From the NCBI GenBank assembly GCA_001512635.1, contig LFSA01000011.1, positions 1 through 33,268 of the forward strand: a stretch of 33,268 nucleotides of DNA. Direction: 5' to 3'. Source of the DNA: Pelotomaculum sp. DTU098 (GTDB lineage Bacteria; Bacillota; Desulfotomaculia; Desulfotomaculales; Pelotomaculaceae). Within the stretch, counting starts at the first letter, position 1; each line of letters opens with the position of its first letter. The notes below the pieces were generated by a model, which saw only the letters and a program-made list of their open reading frames with translations, did no database searches and was not told where the DNA came from. A program made the position numbers and the translations under genes. This document shows, in pieces, positions 6,784 through 15,594 of this stretch.

Positions 6784-7032
6784 GTGATTATTTTGTCGCG
6801 CTCTGAATTGCTCTCGAGTATTGAGAACCTCCGCTTGAGAATGCACAATCTTATTAATGAGGGTTTTGCGTATTCGGAAGTGCTTAGGGTCAGCCAGGAC
6901 CTGGATAAGTTAATTGTTAAGTATTACCAGTTGTCTGTTCTGGCAGCTGACAGGGATGAGGGAGAACAGTTTCCCTCTCACCTCAGGAAAGAACATACAG
7001 TAGACAGTAATCCTGGTGAATTTGTAATATAA
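6784..7032 (+). CDS. Spo0E-like aspartyl-phosphate phosphatase
   Basis: The 82-residue protein matches the Spo0E family: two helices, IENLRLRMHNLINEGF and the signature-bearing SQDLDKLIVKYYQ (37-49), in which S-x-x-L-D-x-x-I is the conserved motif. In Bacillus such proteins remove phosphate from Spo0A-P and delay sporulation. The role is inferred from the family. The start is GTG 6784; TTG 6793, which has GGGTGAT at better spacing, is an alternative that would shorten the protein by three residues. The C-terminal 30 residues are acidic and not conserved. It supports a spore-forming host. Confidence 0.85.
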   Translation: MIILSRSELLSSIENLRLRMHNLINEGFAYSEVLRVSQDLDKLIVKYYQLSVLAADRDEGEQFPSHLRKEHTVDSNPGEFVI

Positions 7033-7080
7033 AAACATGTTATGATAAAATACACCCATAAGAAACCAGGGGGTGTTGGA

Positions 7081-7371
7081 ATGATAAGCTGTCCTGTATG
7101 TTCTATTCCTATGGATGAAGTAAAAAAATCAGGAGTACTCATTGATGTTTGCCCGAGATGTAAAGGAGTCTGGCTTGACCGCGGAGAGCTAACCAGGCTT
7201 TAAGAGAGCATTAAGACGTACCGGGATGATGATTATGAATACGACACCGGATACCGGGAGCGCGACCGCGATTATTACGAAAGAGATGACAGGAAATATG
7301 ATAAGGACTACTATAAACATAAAAAAAAGAAGCGCGGCATATTTGGGATGCTGGAGGACATCTTCGATTAA
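7081..7371 (+). pseudogene. TFIIB-type zinc-ribbon protein interrupted by an in-frame TAA
   Basis: ATG 7081 behind AGGGGGTG begins MISCPVCSIPMDEVKKSGVL, followed by CPRCKGVWLDRGEL. This is the zf-TFIIB domain (two CxxC pairs and the WLDRGEL signature) of small bacterial zinc-ribbon proteins. Codon 41 is TAA (7201-7203). The same frame then continues without further stops to TAA 7369-7371 as ESIKTYRDDDYEYDTGYRER, a charged tyrosine-rich tail, and KKRGIFGMLEDIFD. Relatives have just such a tail after the zinc ribbon, so a single substitution seems to have split a 96-residue protein. The 40-residue ribbon alone could still fold. Sequencing error cannot be excluded. Confidence 0.75.
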
Positions 7372-7463
7372 TTCGGAGGGTTCGGTTCCTTGATTCACTA
7401 ATAGAAACTAATATAAACAAGCTAGACAATTTCAGGTTGATAAAATAAAGCCTAATAATTCAA

Positions 7464-7503
7464 CGGGAAGCAGGGGGACGGTTCTCCTGCTTCCCGGTTT
7501 TAT
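7464..7503. terminator. Strong terminator hairpin between convergent genes
   Basis: CGGGAAGCAGG (7464-7474) pairs perfectly with CCTGCTTCCCG (7486-7496), followed by GTTTTAT. It ends the zinc-ribbon transcript. The methyltransferase on the minus strand points towards it from the right. The loop region includes GGGGACGGTTCTC, a short sequence I recall from dispersed palindromic repeats in Firmicutes. Confidence 0.75.
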
Positions 7504-7725
7504 TCTACCTCCGGAGAACGAAATTAGTTTTAAATAGCTGATTCATCTTCTTATGTAGTTATAAACAATTATACAAAAATATGTACACTCCCTGCCCCGT
7601 ATACCTGGTAAATTACAAGCCCGTAATATAACAGGAATATGAAAATCTGGATATTCATAATCACTGGATAATCATAATCATTGAAGTATGTCCTGATTGT
7701 ATTTCGCTCAGGAAAGGAAAATTTT

Positions 7726-8499
7726 CTATTTTCGGGCAGGTTTAGAGGCAATAACAATGATCGAATATGTGTCTTCCACTTTACCGATCTGGGGCATGGC
7801 AAATAACCGCGCGAAAAATACAATGGCTTTTTCATCACTTGGATAAAGCGAGTAAACCCAGTCTTTATCATAAAGCCCATTATCGATCAAATATTTCTCC
7901 CGGTTAAAAAAGATATTAGTATAGGGTTGGGTAAGAACTTTTTTTATTTCGAATCCCGCCGAGGTGAGTAACTTACAGATTTGGTCTTTATCAAATAACT
8001 GCTTGTGATTAGGATTTCTTGGTTTTCCGTCTTCCGTTTTCGGTTCATATTTTTCGTTCGGTACCGATAGAAGCAAATATCCTTCCGGAATTAACACCTG
8101 GTAAAGATTATTCAATAGAAATTCGGGGTTTATCAGATGTTCCAGAGTTTCAAAACACGTAACCAGTTCAATCTCTTCCCTGCCAAAAGGCAGAAGGTCT
8201 TTCTCCAGGTTATTAATAATAAATTGAACATTAGTTATTCGGTAATTCCTAGCCTGTTGTTGTGCTGCGGCAAGTAATTCTTTACTGATATCTAATCCGT
8301 AGACCATATTATTTTCCTCAGCCATTAGAAAACAGCCGTATCCATTCGCGCAGGCAGCATCTAATATTTTGAGCAGGTTATTATTCTGGGCAAATTCCTT
8401 AGCAAAAAGATACCGCCCGCAATGCTCGATTTTCATCCAGAAATATGGTGATTCGGCGTCAAAAGGGTTGCAGAACTCCACATCAGTCGTGGCAATCAA
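7726..8499 (-). CDS. Class I SAM-dependent methyltransferase
   Basis: The 257-residue protein has the Rossmann-like methyltransferase order. Motif I is KILDAACANGYGCFLMA (43-59), in which ACANGYG replaces the usual GxGxG. The acidic end of strand 2 is YGLDIS (68-73), and motif IV/V is VTCFETLEHLINPEFLLNNL with the common ETLEHL run. LLLSVPNEKYEP follows as post-motif. It resembles small-molecule or glycan methyltransferases of the UbiE/SmtA type; the substrate is unknown. The start is TTG 8499, supported by AAAGGAGG 10 bases upstream. It overlaps the end of the TPR reading frame by 17 bases, implying translational coupling with that (now broken) gene. Confidence 0.85.
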   Translation of the reverse strand: MIATTDVEFCNPFDAESPYFWMKIEHCGRYLFAKEFAQNNNLLKILDAACANGYGCFLMAEENNMVYGLDISKELLAAAQQQARNYRITNVQFIINNLEKDLLPFGREEIELVTCFETLEHLINPEFLLNNLYQVLIPEGYLLLSVPNEKYEPKTEDGKPRNPNHKQLFDKDQICKLLTSAGFEIKKVLTQPYTNIFFNREKYLIDNGLYDKDWVYSLYPSDEKAIVFFARLFAMPQIGKVEDTYSIIVIASKPARK

Positions 8500-9578
8500 A
8501 ACGATTAGCCTCCTTTAGGATATCACTTACCATTTTTGTATCCAGATATGTCTTAATATTTTTCGGGTCTGTAATTAATGACTGTTTGCGGTTTACCTCA
8601 ACCACTGCCTTCTCCAAACATAGTTTCGCCTTTTGTTTATTTTTTAGTTTTAAATAAAGCCTGGCTAAGGAAAACCAGATCCCTTCCTCGCAACAGCTTG
8701 GCAGTTGTTTATAACTGGCCATTGTCTTTTCAACCATTGACATTTCTTGTTCGGCCTCATGGAGGTAACCCGTATTAATGCTTGACTCAGCGATGCCTAA
8801 ACGGCTCAAGACTTCCGCATGGATCATTCCAATCTCACTTGCAGTTTTCCGGGCAGCTAAAAAGCCGGAAAGGGCTCCCTAGATGCGCTTTGAGATCAAA
8901 TATCTCTTTGTTAGCTTTGACCGGTATTTTAAAAGCATCTTCAACTAAGGTAATCGCATGATTAACGTTTGTAAAATGATACTGCCAGGCCAGAGACAGG
9001 TATACTTCGGCTAAAAGTTCAGACTCATCTTCAGACAGTAAGTCTTTTAAGGTAATAAGATCGGCAAATGCATCTTTCCGGTTACCCAGAATATCATATA
9101 TCCATTGCCGTTCGTACAGGGCTTGAATCCGGTACTTTTTCGTATTAAGACGCGAAGCTTCTTTCTCCAGGTCCGTAAAGCAAATGATAGCTTCCTGGTA
9201 GCTGCCTATTTGTTTTAATAACTTTGCTTTAGCAGACAAGGATTCTAAATAATAGGCAGTATCGAGACACTTCAATACACCTATCGAGTTATCTAATAGC
9301 AATAATGCAGACTGGTAGTTATGAGTCTGAATCTGGTTGAGAGCGGCTTTATAACAGGCGATCCCGTAACCTGGGTCTGAACTGATCTCTGTTCCTGGTA
9401 TATCTGCTTCGTTTAAGTGATAAGGTAAATGTTTCAAGTAATAATTGCCCAGATGGTCATCATCATCAACCCTTGACCACTGTCCGCCGTACAGGTCAAG
9501 ACCTTTGTTGGCTATAAACACATGCATTGCCTTAAGCTGCTTATTTAGATCTTGATCTTCACGCACAAATCTAATCAA
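8483..9578 (-). pseudogene. TPR-repeat, probably STAND-type protein remnant, frameshifted and 5'-truncated
   Basis: Two adjacent minus-strand frames, 9578-8835 and 8827-8483, form one protein. Near 8875-8885 the second frame reads LSGFLAARKTASEIGMIHAE, continuous with the first, so one indel separates them. The joined protein of about 365 residues is built of helical TPR-like repeats, for example YQSALLLLDNSIGVLKCLD and YQEAIICFTDLEKEASRLN. The segment before the repeats (NYYLKHLPYHLNEAD) resembles the piece that follows the winged helix in NB-ARC/STAND NTPases. No nucleotide-binding domain is present: the frame at 9579-9625 closes at a stop after passing through a run of ten A (9611-9620). 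The missing N-terminus and the frameshift make it non-functional as such. Confidence 0.6.
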
Positions 9579-10050
9579 ATTTTGGTGGGCGATTCTGATA
9601 ATTTCTTCCGAAAAAAAAAAGTTGCTTTTTCTATACCTTTAATCTGACCATGAACAGGCAAATATCAAAGTCGAATACTTTTGTTAACTTTAGTCCACAT
9701 CTAGGGCACCACAAAACTAAAACCCCTTTGAGAACGATACATGTAATAATTCTTTAGCACTTTGTAATTACTTTATATCATTTAAACTGAAAACCTTTCT
9801 TATTCAGCTCCGTTTTTCATCCGGGCTATTAGCAAAATGTGCTTGCTTTCAAATATTTAATTAATGTCCACGCAAAGCCTGATAACGTAAAAATTCTTCA
9901 CATTCCTGCAATTTCCTTTAAGTTGTGTGTTTTAAAAGTAAATAGTCAATTTACACATAACCAAATTGATCAAAAACTGCTTCCCGGTTCAAATCCCTTG
10001 GCCGTGGCCGGGCCGGTGTTACTGCTGCTGCCAGCGCAGGATTAATACCA
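9579..10050. other. AT-rich intergenic stretch
   Basis: A minus-strand frame at about 9640-9740 reads LKGVLVLWCPRCGLKLTKVF and ends in a stop. It has one CxxC pair and no clear start, and could be a scrap of a zinc-ribbon protein. The rest shows no coding character. This stretch separates the broken TPR gene from the end of the glucan operon. Confidence 0.4.
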
Positions 10051-10062
10051 GCTACTCCGCCC

Positions 10063-10171
10063 GGATCAGCTGGAAGACCAGCCGTAGAAACCCGCCCAGT
10101 CCCCACTGCCCGGGCCTTCGCCCGCTCTGCTCATAGCGCTTATGCTGCCTGCACCGGCTTTTTCCCATGGC
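10063..10171 (-). CDS. Possible small basic protein after the GH57 gene
   Basis: Directly after the GH57 stop, a frame from an ATG at about 10171 encodes about 38 residues, MGKSRCRQHKRYEQSGRRPG and then QWGLGGFLRLVFQLIRAE. It has a very basic start and an amphipathic or hydrophobic end. A second ATG slightly upstream lies closer to GGAGGGAAG but leads into a 12-codon frame. No family is recognised, and the GC-rich composition makes a chance frame possible. Confidence 0.3.
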
Positions 10172-10179
10172 CCCCCATG

Positions 10180-12609
10180 TTATTCTTCCCTCCTTACCCG
10201 GAGCTTGTCGCCCAGGTCGTTGAAGCGGGCGATCCACTCCCTGGCTTCTTCATCGCCTGCTGCTGCCTTTTCCAGATTGTCCGGGTAAACTGTTTGCAGC
10301 AAACTGTAGTAGACGTTCTGGACCTTCCAGAGGTCCACCTCGAAGGGGAGCGAACCCACCAGGGCGGTAACCTCGTCCAGGTGCGTGATCAGGTCAAGGT
10401 CGTTGGGGTTTTCCCACAGGCGTTCTCCCAGCCGGCTTAGGGTCTGTTCCAGGACGTAGCGGTGGACAGTGCCGTCCAGCTTGACGTTGGCTATTTTCGC
10501 TTCTTCCAGGAGGGTCCTGATTTGTTTGAGGTCTGTCATATTTCCCGCAAAGGCCTGGCGCAGGTTCGAATTCAGCACAAACTCCGCTGCGGTGTGCAGG
10601 ACCCTGGGCTGGGGAATGTTGAGCTCCCGCAGGAAGCGGTTCAAGTGGGCGTGGCGCTCGTAGATCCGCCGGTAGTCCCCGGCGATCTCGTCCAGGGTGG
10701 TGTTCAGGATCTGGTCCAGGATCTGCCTCTGCTTATCCCGGAAGAGCTCTTTCAGCGTGTAGGTGGAGCCTCCAAAGCGCTGGTCCAGGAGCCGGACCAG
10801 TCCGGGAAAGTCGGCCCGGTCGAAGGCAGCGGTAATTTCCTCAGCTATTTTCCGGTAGCATTCTTCATTTTGAAAGTTAGTGACGCCGCCGTTGACGATA
10901 TGGCTGCCAAGGTTGACCACGGCGTAAATCAGCCGGGCTGATTCCAGGGTGATCCTCGAGGTGACCCGGATTTGGCCCAGGGAGAGCCTGGCCACACCCG
11001 CCCGCCGTCTGTGTGAATCTTCCCGCTCGATGTCGTAGCAGTAGATCCTGTGATGCTCGTCATATTCCTCGAAAAGGGAGCAAATGGCGTAATGGGCCCC
11101 CACTTTAGACAGGTCCACTCTGGCCGGCTTGATATATTTTTCGTAAACATAGGCCCCGTCCCGGTATTTGGGCAGGTTGCTTTTTGCCTCCGCCAGCAGC
11201 TTCAGAAAGCCGGGCTCAAGGTCCTTTTTGCCCAGGGTTTCTTCGGCCAGCTGGATTACCCGGGCGGCGTACTTGAGGATCTGCAGGGTTTCAATCCCCG
11301 TAATTTCATCGAAAAACCAGCCGCAGCTTGTGAACATCAACATGGCGTGGCGCTGCATTTCCAGGAGTTTTAAGACTTTAACCTGCTCCGCCTGGCCCAG
11401 TTTGCCCAGGGCGTGTTTGGCCAGAAATTCGCTCTGGCTTTCCGGGGAGCGGTCCAGGATAACTGAAATGTAGTCGTTGCGCGCTTCCCAGGGGTCTTTC
11501 AGGTAGAGGCTCGCCTGCTTCTCGTAAAGGGGGGCCAGCTCGTCCCGGAGCCAGTTCAGGGCCCGGCGCAGGGGTGCCCGCCAGGCCTGGGTCCAGCCGG
11601 GGTTCATGCCGGTGCTGCAGCCGCAGTTGCCGGACCAGCGTTCGACGCCGTGGGCGCAGCTCCAGGCGCTGTGCTCGTTAATCTCTGCCTCATAGGCCGG
11701 CGGGTGGTGCTCCAGGTATTCGCCGTAATTGGTGAGCCTGGCCAGCCCGCTGGTTTCGATATAGTGCAGGGCGAAGGCCAGGGCCATGTCCCCGTGCCGG
11801 TGGTGGTGCCCGTAAGTCTCGCCGTCGGTGGCGATATGGACCAGGCGGGGCCCGCTCCTGCCGGCCAGCTCCTTCAGCAGCCGCCCGGCGAAGCGCTCGC
11901 CGTTGCTGAGCAGGTTTTCAAAGGCTACGGCCGAGGATATTTCCCCGTTGTAGAAAAACACCACGATGGCCCGGCCTCCCGGCAGGTTGACCAGGTAGGG
12001 ACGGGTGGTGTCGATGGCCCCGGGGGCTGTTTCCTGCCACTGGGTTTCTCCTATTTTACGGTAGCGCCGGGCCTGGAAGGGGGACAAAATCGTAAAGCGG
12101 AGGCCCAGTTCCGCCATCAGGGCCAGGGTTTCCAGGTCCACGCCGGTTTCGGGCAGCCACATCCCCTCCGGTTGCCGCCCGAAGCGGTATTCAAAGTCGC
12201 GGATGCCCCAGAGGATCTGGGTGTATTTATCGCGGCGGTTGGCCAGGGGCATGATCATGTGGTTGTAGGCCTGGGCCAGGGCCGAGCCATGCCCTGAGAA
12301 GCGTTTCCTGCTTTCCCGGTCTGCATCCAGAATAGCCTGGTATACCCCGGGCTGCTTCCTTTCCAGCCAGGAAAGCAAGGTGGGTCCGAAGTTAAAGCTG
12401 ATCCTGGCGTAGTTGTTGATAATCCTGCGGATCCAGCCTTCGCCGTCCAGGATCCGGGAGACCGTGTTGGGTTCGTAGCATTCCGCGGTGATCCGCTCGT
12501 TCCAGTCGTGGTAGGGGTAGGCCGTGTCCTGCAGCTCGACCTCTTCAAGCCAGGGATTTTCCCGGGGCGGCTGGTAAAAGTGGCCGTGGATGCAGATGCA
12601 GCGATCCAT
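10180..12609 (-). CDS. GH57-family glycoside hydrolase with DUF3536 region
   Basis: This 809-residue enzyme begins with the GH57 motif HGHFYQPPREN (8-18). It has the motif-3 glutamate Glu154 in GMWLPETGVDLE, the expected nucleophile, and the motif-4 aspartate Asp262 in HIATDGETYGHHHRHGD, the expected acid/base. The N-terminal half is therefore a GH57 (beta/alpha)7 barrel. The C-terminal half, from about 380 on, is mostly helical and corresponds to DUF3536. GH57 enzymes act on alpha-glucans as amylases, branching enzymes or 4-alpha-glucanotransferases; the exact activity of the DUF3536 group is not settled. No signal peptide is seen, so it acts in the cytoplasm. Its ATG adjoins the stop of the CBM48-like gene, and its AAGGAGGT lies inside that gene: it is the last large gene of the malQ operon. 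Confidence 0.9.
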   Translation of the reverse strand: MDRCICIHGHFYQPPRENPWLEEVELQDTAYPYHDWNERITAECYEPNTVSRILDGEGWIRRIINNYARISFNFGPTLLSWLERKQPGVYQAILDADRESRKRFSGHGSALAQAYNHMIMPLANRRDKYTQILWGIRDFEYRFGRQPEGMWLPETGVDLETLALMAELGLRFTILSPFQARRYRKIGETQWQETAPGAIDTTRPYLVNLPGGRAIVVFFYNGEISSAVAFENLLSNGERFAGRLLKELAGRSGPRLVHIATDGETYGHHHRHGDMALAFALHYIETSGLARLTNYGEYLEHHPPAYEAEINEHSAWSCAHGVERWSGNCGCSTGMNPGWTQAWRAPLRRALNWLRDELAPLYEKQASLYLKDPWEARNDYISVILDRSPESQSEFLAKHALGKLGQAEQVKVLKLLEMQRHAMLMFTSCGWFFDEITGIETLQILKYAARVIQLAEETLGKKDLEPGFLKLLAEAKSNLPKYRDGAYVYEKYIKPARVDLSKVGAHYAICSLFEEYDEHHRIYCYDIEREDSHRRRAGVARLSLGQIRVTSRITLESARLIYAVVNLGSHIVNGGVTNFQNEECYRKIAEEITAAFDRADFPGLVRLLDQRFGGSTYTLKELFRDKQRQILDQILNTTLDEIAGDYRRIYERHAHLNRFLRELNIPQPRVLHTAAEFVLNSNLRQAFAGNMTDLKQIRTLLEEAKIANVKLDGTVHRYVLEQTLSRLGERLWENPNDLDLITHLDEVTALVGSLPFEVDLWKVQNVYYSLLQTVYPDNLEKAAAGDEEAREWIARFNDLGDKLRVRREE

Positions 12610-12843
12610 TTAAACCTGACCTCCTTCCGAATGCCCGTTCAGGATGTAGTAGGAGAGCGGGTCTGGGGCGGTCCCCGCCGTATCTCCGCAATAATAGCCG
12701 CGTTTGCCCTGCCCCAGGAGTACCTGCTGTTCTTCCGGTTTCCCAATGTGGATCGCCACGCTTTCGGCCAGGGGCGTCCGGACGGGGAACCCGGCGCGGC
12801 CCTCACCCAGGCAGGTGGCGCCCAGGGGTGTGTTAATGCTCAT
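12610..12843 (-). CDS. Stand-alone CBM48/isoamylase N-terminal-like domain
   Basis: The 77-residue protein is a single early-set sugar-binding domain. MSINTPLGATCLGEGRAGFP followed by VRTPLAESVAIHI matches the start of malto-oligosyltrehalose trehalohydrolase and branching enzymes (LGAxxxGxGRxxFRVWAPxAxxVxL). A middle strand, GYYCGDTAGTAPDPLSYYI, fits the domain's closing strands. The catalytic barrel that normally follows is absent. The ATG at 12843 overlaps the last 11 bases of malQ and follows GGAAGGGAGGG, while its TAA touches the ATG of the GH57 gene. The frame is intact and the spacing is operon-like, so it is more likely a working small glucan-binding protein than debris. A truncated treZ/glgB remnant remains possible. 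Confidence 0.7.
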   Translation of the reverse strand: MSINTPLGATCLGEGRAGFPVRTPLAESVAIHIGKPEEQQVLLGQGKRGYYCGDTAGTAPDPLSYYILNGHSEGGQV

Positions 12844-14983
12844 GGTGGTTAGAGCCCTCCCTTCCAGTTTGCAGGATCTTTCCTGTAAGGCGCAGGCTGC
12901 GGCGGGGACGTACCCTTACCCGGCGGTTTCTTAACCGGTTGAGCTCAGCCAGGGTCTCCAGAACCTCCGGCATGCGGCTTATTTCTTCGAGGGTGTAGCG
13001 GGCTTTGCGCCGCCAGTTAGGGTACTCCTCGAGGGTGCCCGGGACATTTTGCGGCTCTGTCTCCAGCCACAGGTCCTCCAGGTTTACCAGCACCACCCGC
13101 GCCCGGCTTGCGGCCAGGTGGGCCAGGCAGCCCCTCAGGAGGGACCGGGTATTCTGCGTGGTGGTTTCCAGCAGCCCCCGGCGGTAAAGGTAGGCGGACA
13201 GGGCTAACCCCTCGGCCTTGCCCCTGAGCGACTGCCAGTAGGCGGCAAAGGGGGGCATGTCGTGGGTGTTCAGGGCCGCCAGGGCATTGGGCGGGACGGG
13301 CCGCAGCGGCCGCCCGGCATCCCCGGTGGTTTCAAAGGGCAGGATGTACATCCGCTGGATCTGGTGCCGGGCCATGGCCCTGCGGACATAGCCGGGTACG
13401 GTCCCCAGGTCCTCGCCCACAATCAGGGACTGGCTCCGCCGGGACTCCAGGGTCAGGATGGCGTAAAGTTCTTCGCTGCGGTAGCGCACGTAAACTCCTT
13501 CGGTGGCCGGCAGGCCCGCGGGGATCCAGTAAAGGTGGTGCAGGCCCATGACGTGGTCCAGGCGCAGGATGCCGGCGTGGCGCAGGTGATGGCGCAGGCA
13601 GGCGATGTAGTAGCGGTAGCCCTGCTCCCGGAGCCGCTCCGGGTGCAGGGGCGGGAAGTGCCAGTCCTGCCCCCCGCTGAACAGCCTATCAGGCGGGGCG
13701 CCGCTGCTGGCTTCCCGGGCAAAGATACCCTGCCAGCGCCAGACGTCGTAGCCCCCGCCGTGCACCCCCAGGGGAAAGTCCAGGTACAGGGTCAGCCCCC
13801 TTTGCCGGGCCCAGGCGGACAGGTCCTGGAACTGCTCCCGGGCCAGCCACTGGACATAAAGGTGGTATTGTTCCGCTTCCAGCTCGTAGTCACCCTCCTG
13901 CAGGGTTCCCTCCCGAAGCCGTTCAGGCCATTCCGGCCAGAGGGCCCGCTGTTTTTCCACCGCAGCCCGGAAGCGGGCGTAGTCCCGGGCTCTGGGGTTT
14001 TCCCCGGCCCAGCGCCGGAAAGCAGCCAGGCGCCCGGAGCCGGGGCCGCCAGCCAGGAGGTGGCGCAGGCAGGCTTCCAGGACCCTGCGCTTGAGCCTCA
14101 TCCCGCCTTTGTAATCCACCAGGGGGGCGGCTTTGAGCGAGGCCAGCTCCGCCTGGAAGGCAGGGCCGTCAAAAAGGGCCCGGGCTTCCGTGCTGCTCCC
14201 GAATTCCGGCGAGCGGGTCACGTCCAGGTAAAACTCGTTCCAGAAAAGACGGCTGACCGGCTGGTAGGGGCTGGGGGCGAAGGGCTCGTCGAGATAGGAG
14301 GCCAGCAGCGGCAGGGTGCCGGCAATGCTGCCCCCCAGTCCCTGCACCATCTGCAGCAGTTCCTGGAGGCCGCTGAGATCCCCCGTCCCCCAGTCCGTCC
14401 CGGTGCGCAGGGCGTAGAGAGGCAGGAAGACCCCCCAGGTGCGGTTTGAGCTGCTGCCCGGGGATGTGTGGGACTGGAGCGGGGCTGAGATGATCAGGAT
14501 CCCCTGGCGGCTACCGGGCAAATCCAGGGTCAGCCGGTGGTAGCCTTCCGGCAGCCTGCTGGGTAAGGGCAGGCCTTTAACTGTATAGACTTCCCCTTCC
14601 ACCAGGGCCGATCTAAGCCCGGGCAGATGCTCCAGGCGGCGGGACCAGCGCAGTTCCCGCCCGTCCTCCAGCTGGAGCCTGCAGCCGGCGGGGCCAGTGG
14701 CAGCCCGGCCGGGCAGGCGCAGCTCCAGGCAGGGGGTCTTACCCTCCCAGGCTACAACTACCGGCTCGCAGGTACGCTGCCACCGCCTCTGGATGGTTTC
14801 CCGGAGCGCCCCGGGAAGGTGCTCCGGTTTCGCCAGCGGCGCGCCCAGGGCCCGCAGGGCTGCCAGCAGGGATTCGGGCGTAGCCTGGCGCCGGGTTCCC
14901 TGGTAATCCAAATAAGAGGTTTCCACTCCGTATAGCCGGGCCAGCCGGTGAAGTAGACGGGTTTGCAGTCCTGACATGGTCAT
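12833..14983 (-). CDS. malQ: 4-alpha-glucanotransferase (amylomaltase, GH77)
   Basis: The 716-residue protein transfers alpha-1,4-glucan chains between maltodextrins in the cytoplasm. GH77 motifs are present in order: LYLDFPLGVHGGGYDVWRW, the nucleophile region RLDHVMGLHHLYWIP (Asp near residue 475), the acid/base region LIVGEDLGTVPGYVR (Glu near 523), and LNTHDMPPFAAYW (about 576). The N-terminal 200 residues, including LYGVETSYLDYQGTRRQ, are the extra domain of the long MalQ type. The start is ATG 14983 (MTMSGLQ); ATG 14977 is an alternative, and the longer open frame upstream to 15349 is AT-rich non-coding sequence. It opens the operon malQ, CBM48-like, GH57, with overlapping or touching genes. 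Confidence 0.92.
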   Translation of the reverse strand: MTMSGLQTRLLHRLARLYGVETSYLDYQGTRRQATPESLLAALRALGAPLAKPEHLPGALRETIQRRWQRTCEPVVVAWEGKTPCLELRLPGRAATGPAGCRLQLEDGRELRWSRRLEHLPGLRSALVEGEVYTVKGLPLPSRLPEGYHRLTLDLPGSRQGILIISAPLQSHTSPGSSSNRTWGVFLPLYALRTGTDWGTGDLSGLQELLQMVQGLGGSIAGTLPLLASYLDEPFAPSPYQPVSRLFWNEFYLDVTRSPEFGSSTEARALFDGPAFQAELASLKAAPLVDYKGGMRLKRRVLEACLRHLLAGGPGSGRLAAFRRWAGENPRARDYARFRAAVEKQRALWPEWPERLREGTLQEGDYELEAEQYHLYVQWLAREQFQDLSAWARQRGLTLYLDFPLGVHGGGYDVWRWQGIFAREASSGAPPDRLFSGGQDWHFPPLHPERLREQGYRYYIACLRHHLRHAGILRLDHVMGLHHLYWIPAGLPATEGVYVRYRSEELYAILTLESRRSQSLIVGEDLGTVPGYVRRAMARHQIQRMYILPFETTGDAGRPLRPVPPNALAALNTHDMPPFAAYWQSLRGKAEGLALSAYLYRRGLLETTTQNTRSLLRGCLAHLAASRARVVLVNLEDLWLETEPQNVPGTLEEYPNWRRKARYTLEEISRMPEVLETLAELNRLRNRRVRVRPRRSLRLTGKILQTGREGSNHHEH

Positions 14984-15489
14984 CCGTCCCCATATCTTCG
15001 ATGATAACATGCAAGCAGAGGACTTTTTCTGGCTTTGTCTGTAAAAGACTATGCAGGTAAAAGCTTGAACAATAACGCCGGGCAAGAAAATAACCTGCTT
15101 GCAAAGGATTTTTGGACAAAGCGTCAAAAAAGTATTTAGATTGGGAGCATTGCGGGTTTTTCCAAGCGACTTGTTTGTCAGAAGGTCCTGATTAATAAAG
15201 AACAGCTGATTAAGGCAAAAATAAGGGACAGCAAAATAAGGTAATATTATAGATTTTGACGCTGAATACTCATGGATTCGGGCAAAGGGCATATACAAGT
15301 TAATAACGGTGGTCTGTACCCGTATATTATCTCCAGGCTTGGATTGCACTATTTACCTGTTTAAAAAAAGCCTGCAAAGATGTACAGGTGTACTGCAAAA
15401 GGAAGTAACCCCTTTGTTTATATTACCCGCTGCCGTCCCGGCCTGAAAGCACGGACCTGCCCGTAGTTCTTACAGCCCTCCCTTGAATA
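14984..15489. other. Divergent intergenic region between malQ and the lipoprotein gene
   Basis: About 500 bases of mixed composition without a convincing frame. It must hold the malQ promoter on the minus strand, but I could not assign boxes. No known riboswitch pattern was recognised. Confidence 0.4.
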
Positions 15490-15518
15490 TTCATAGCCTT
15501 ACCCTTGCGTGTTATAAT
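15490..15518 (+). promoter_or_regulatory. Predicted sigma-A promoter of the lipoprotein gene
   Basis: A perfect TATAAT (15513-15518) with the extended TG (15510-15511) is preceded at 17 bases by TTCATA (15490-15495), a fair -35 match. The gene starts about 77 bases downstream. Confidence 0.6.
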
Positions 15519-15594
15519 TAAGCAAATGGAACAGGCCCACATGATTAAAACGAGCTCTAAACCGCTGACTTAGAATAATAAGGAGGCGTTTGTT

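Noticed and set aside
13262-14449. 395-codon plus-strand open frame
   Set aside because: It lies antisense to malQ, is rich in Gly, Pro, Gln and Val as expected from the complement of GC-rich codons, and shows no family features.
14984-15349. N-terminal extension of malQ by 122 codons
   Set aside because: The extension is AT-rich, has no family similarity, and the GH77 protein begins naturally at ATG 14983.
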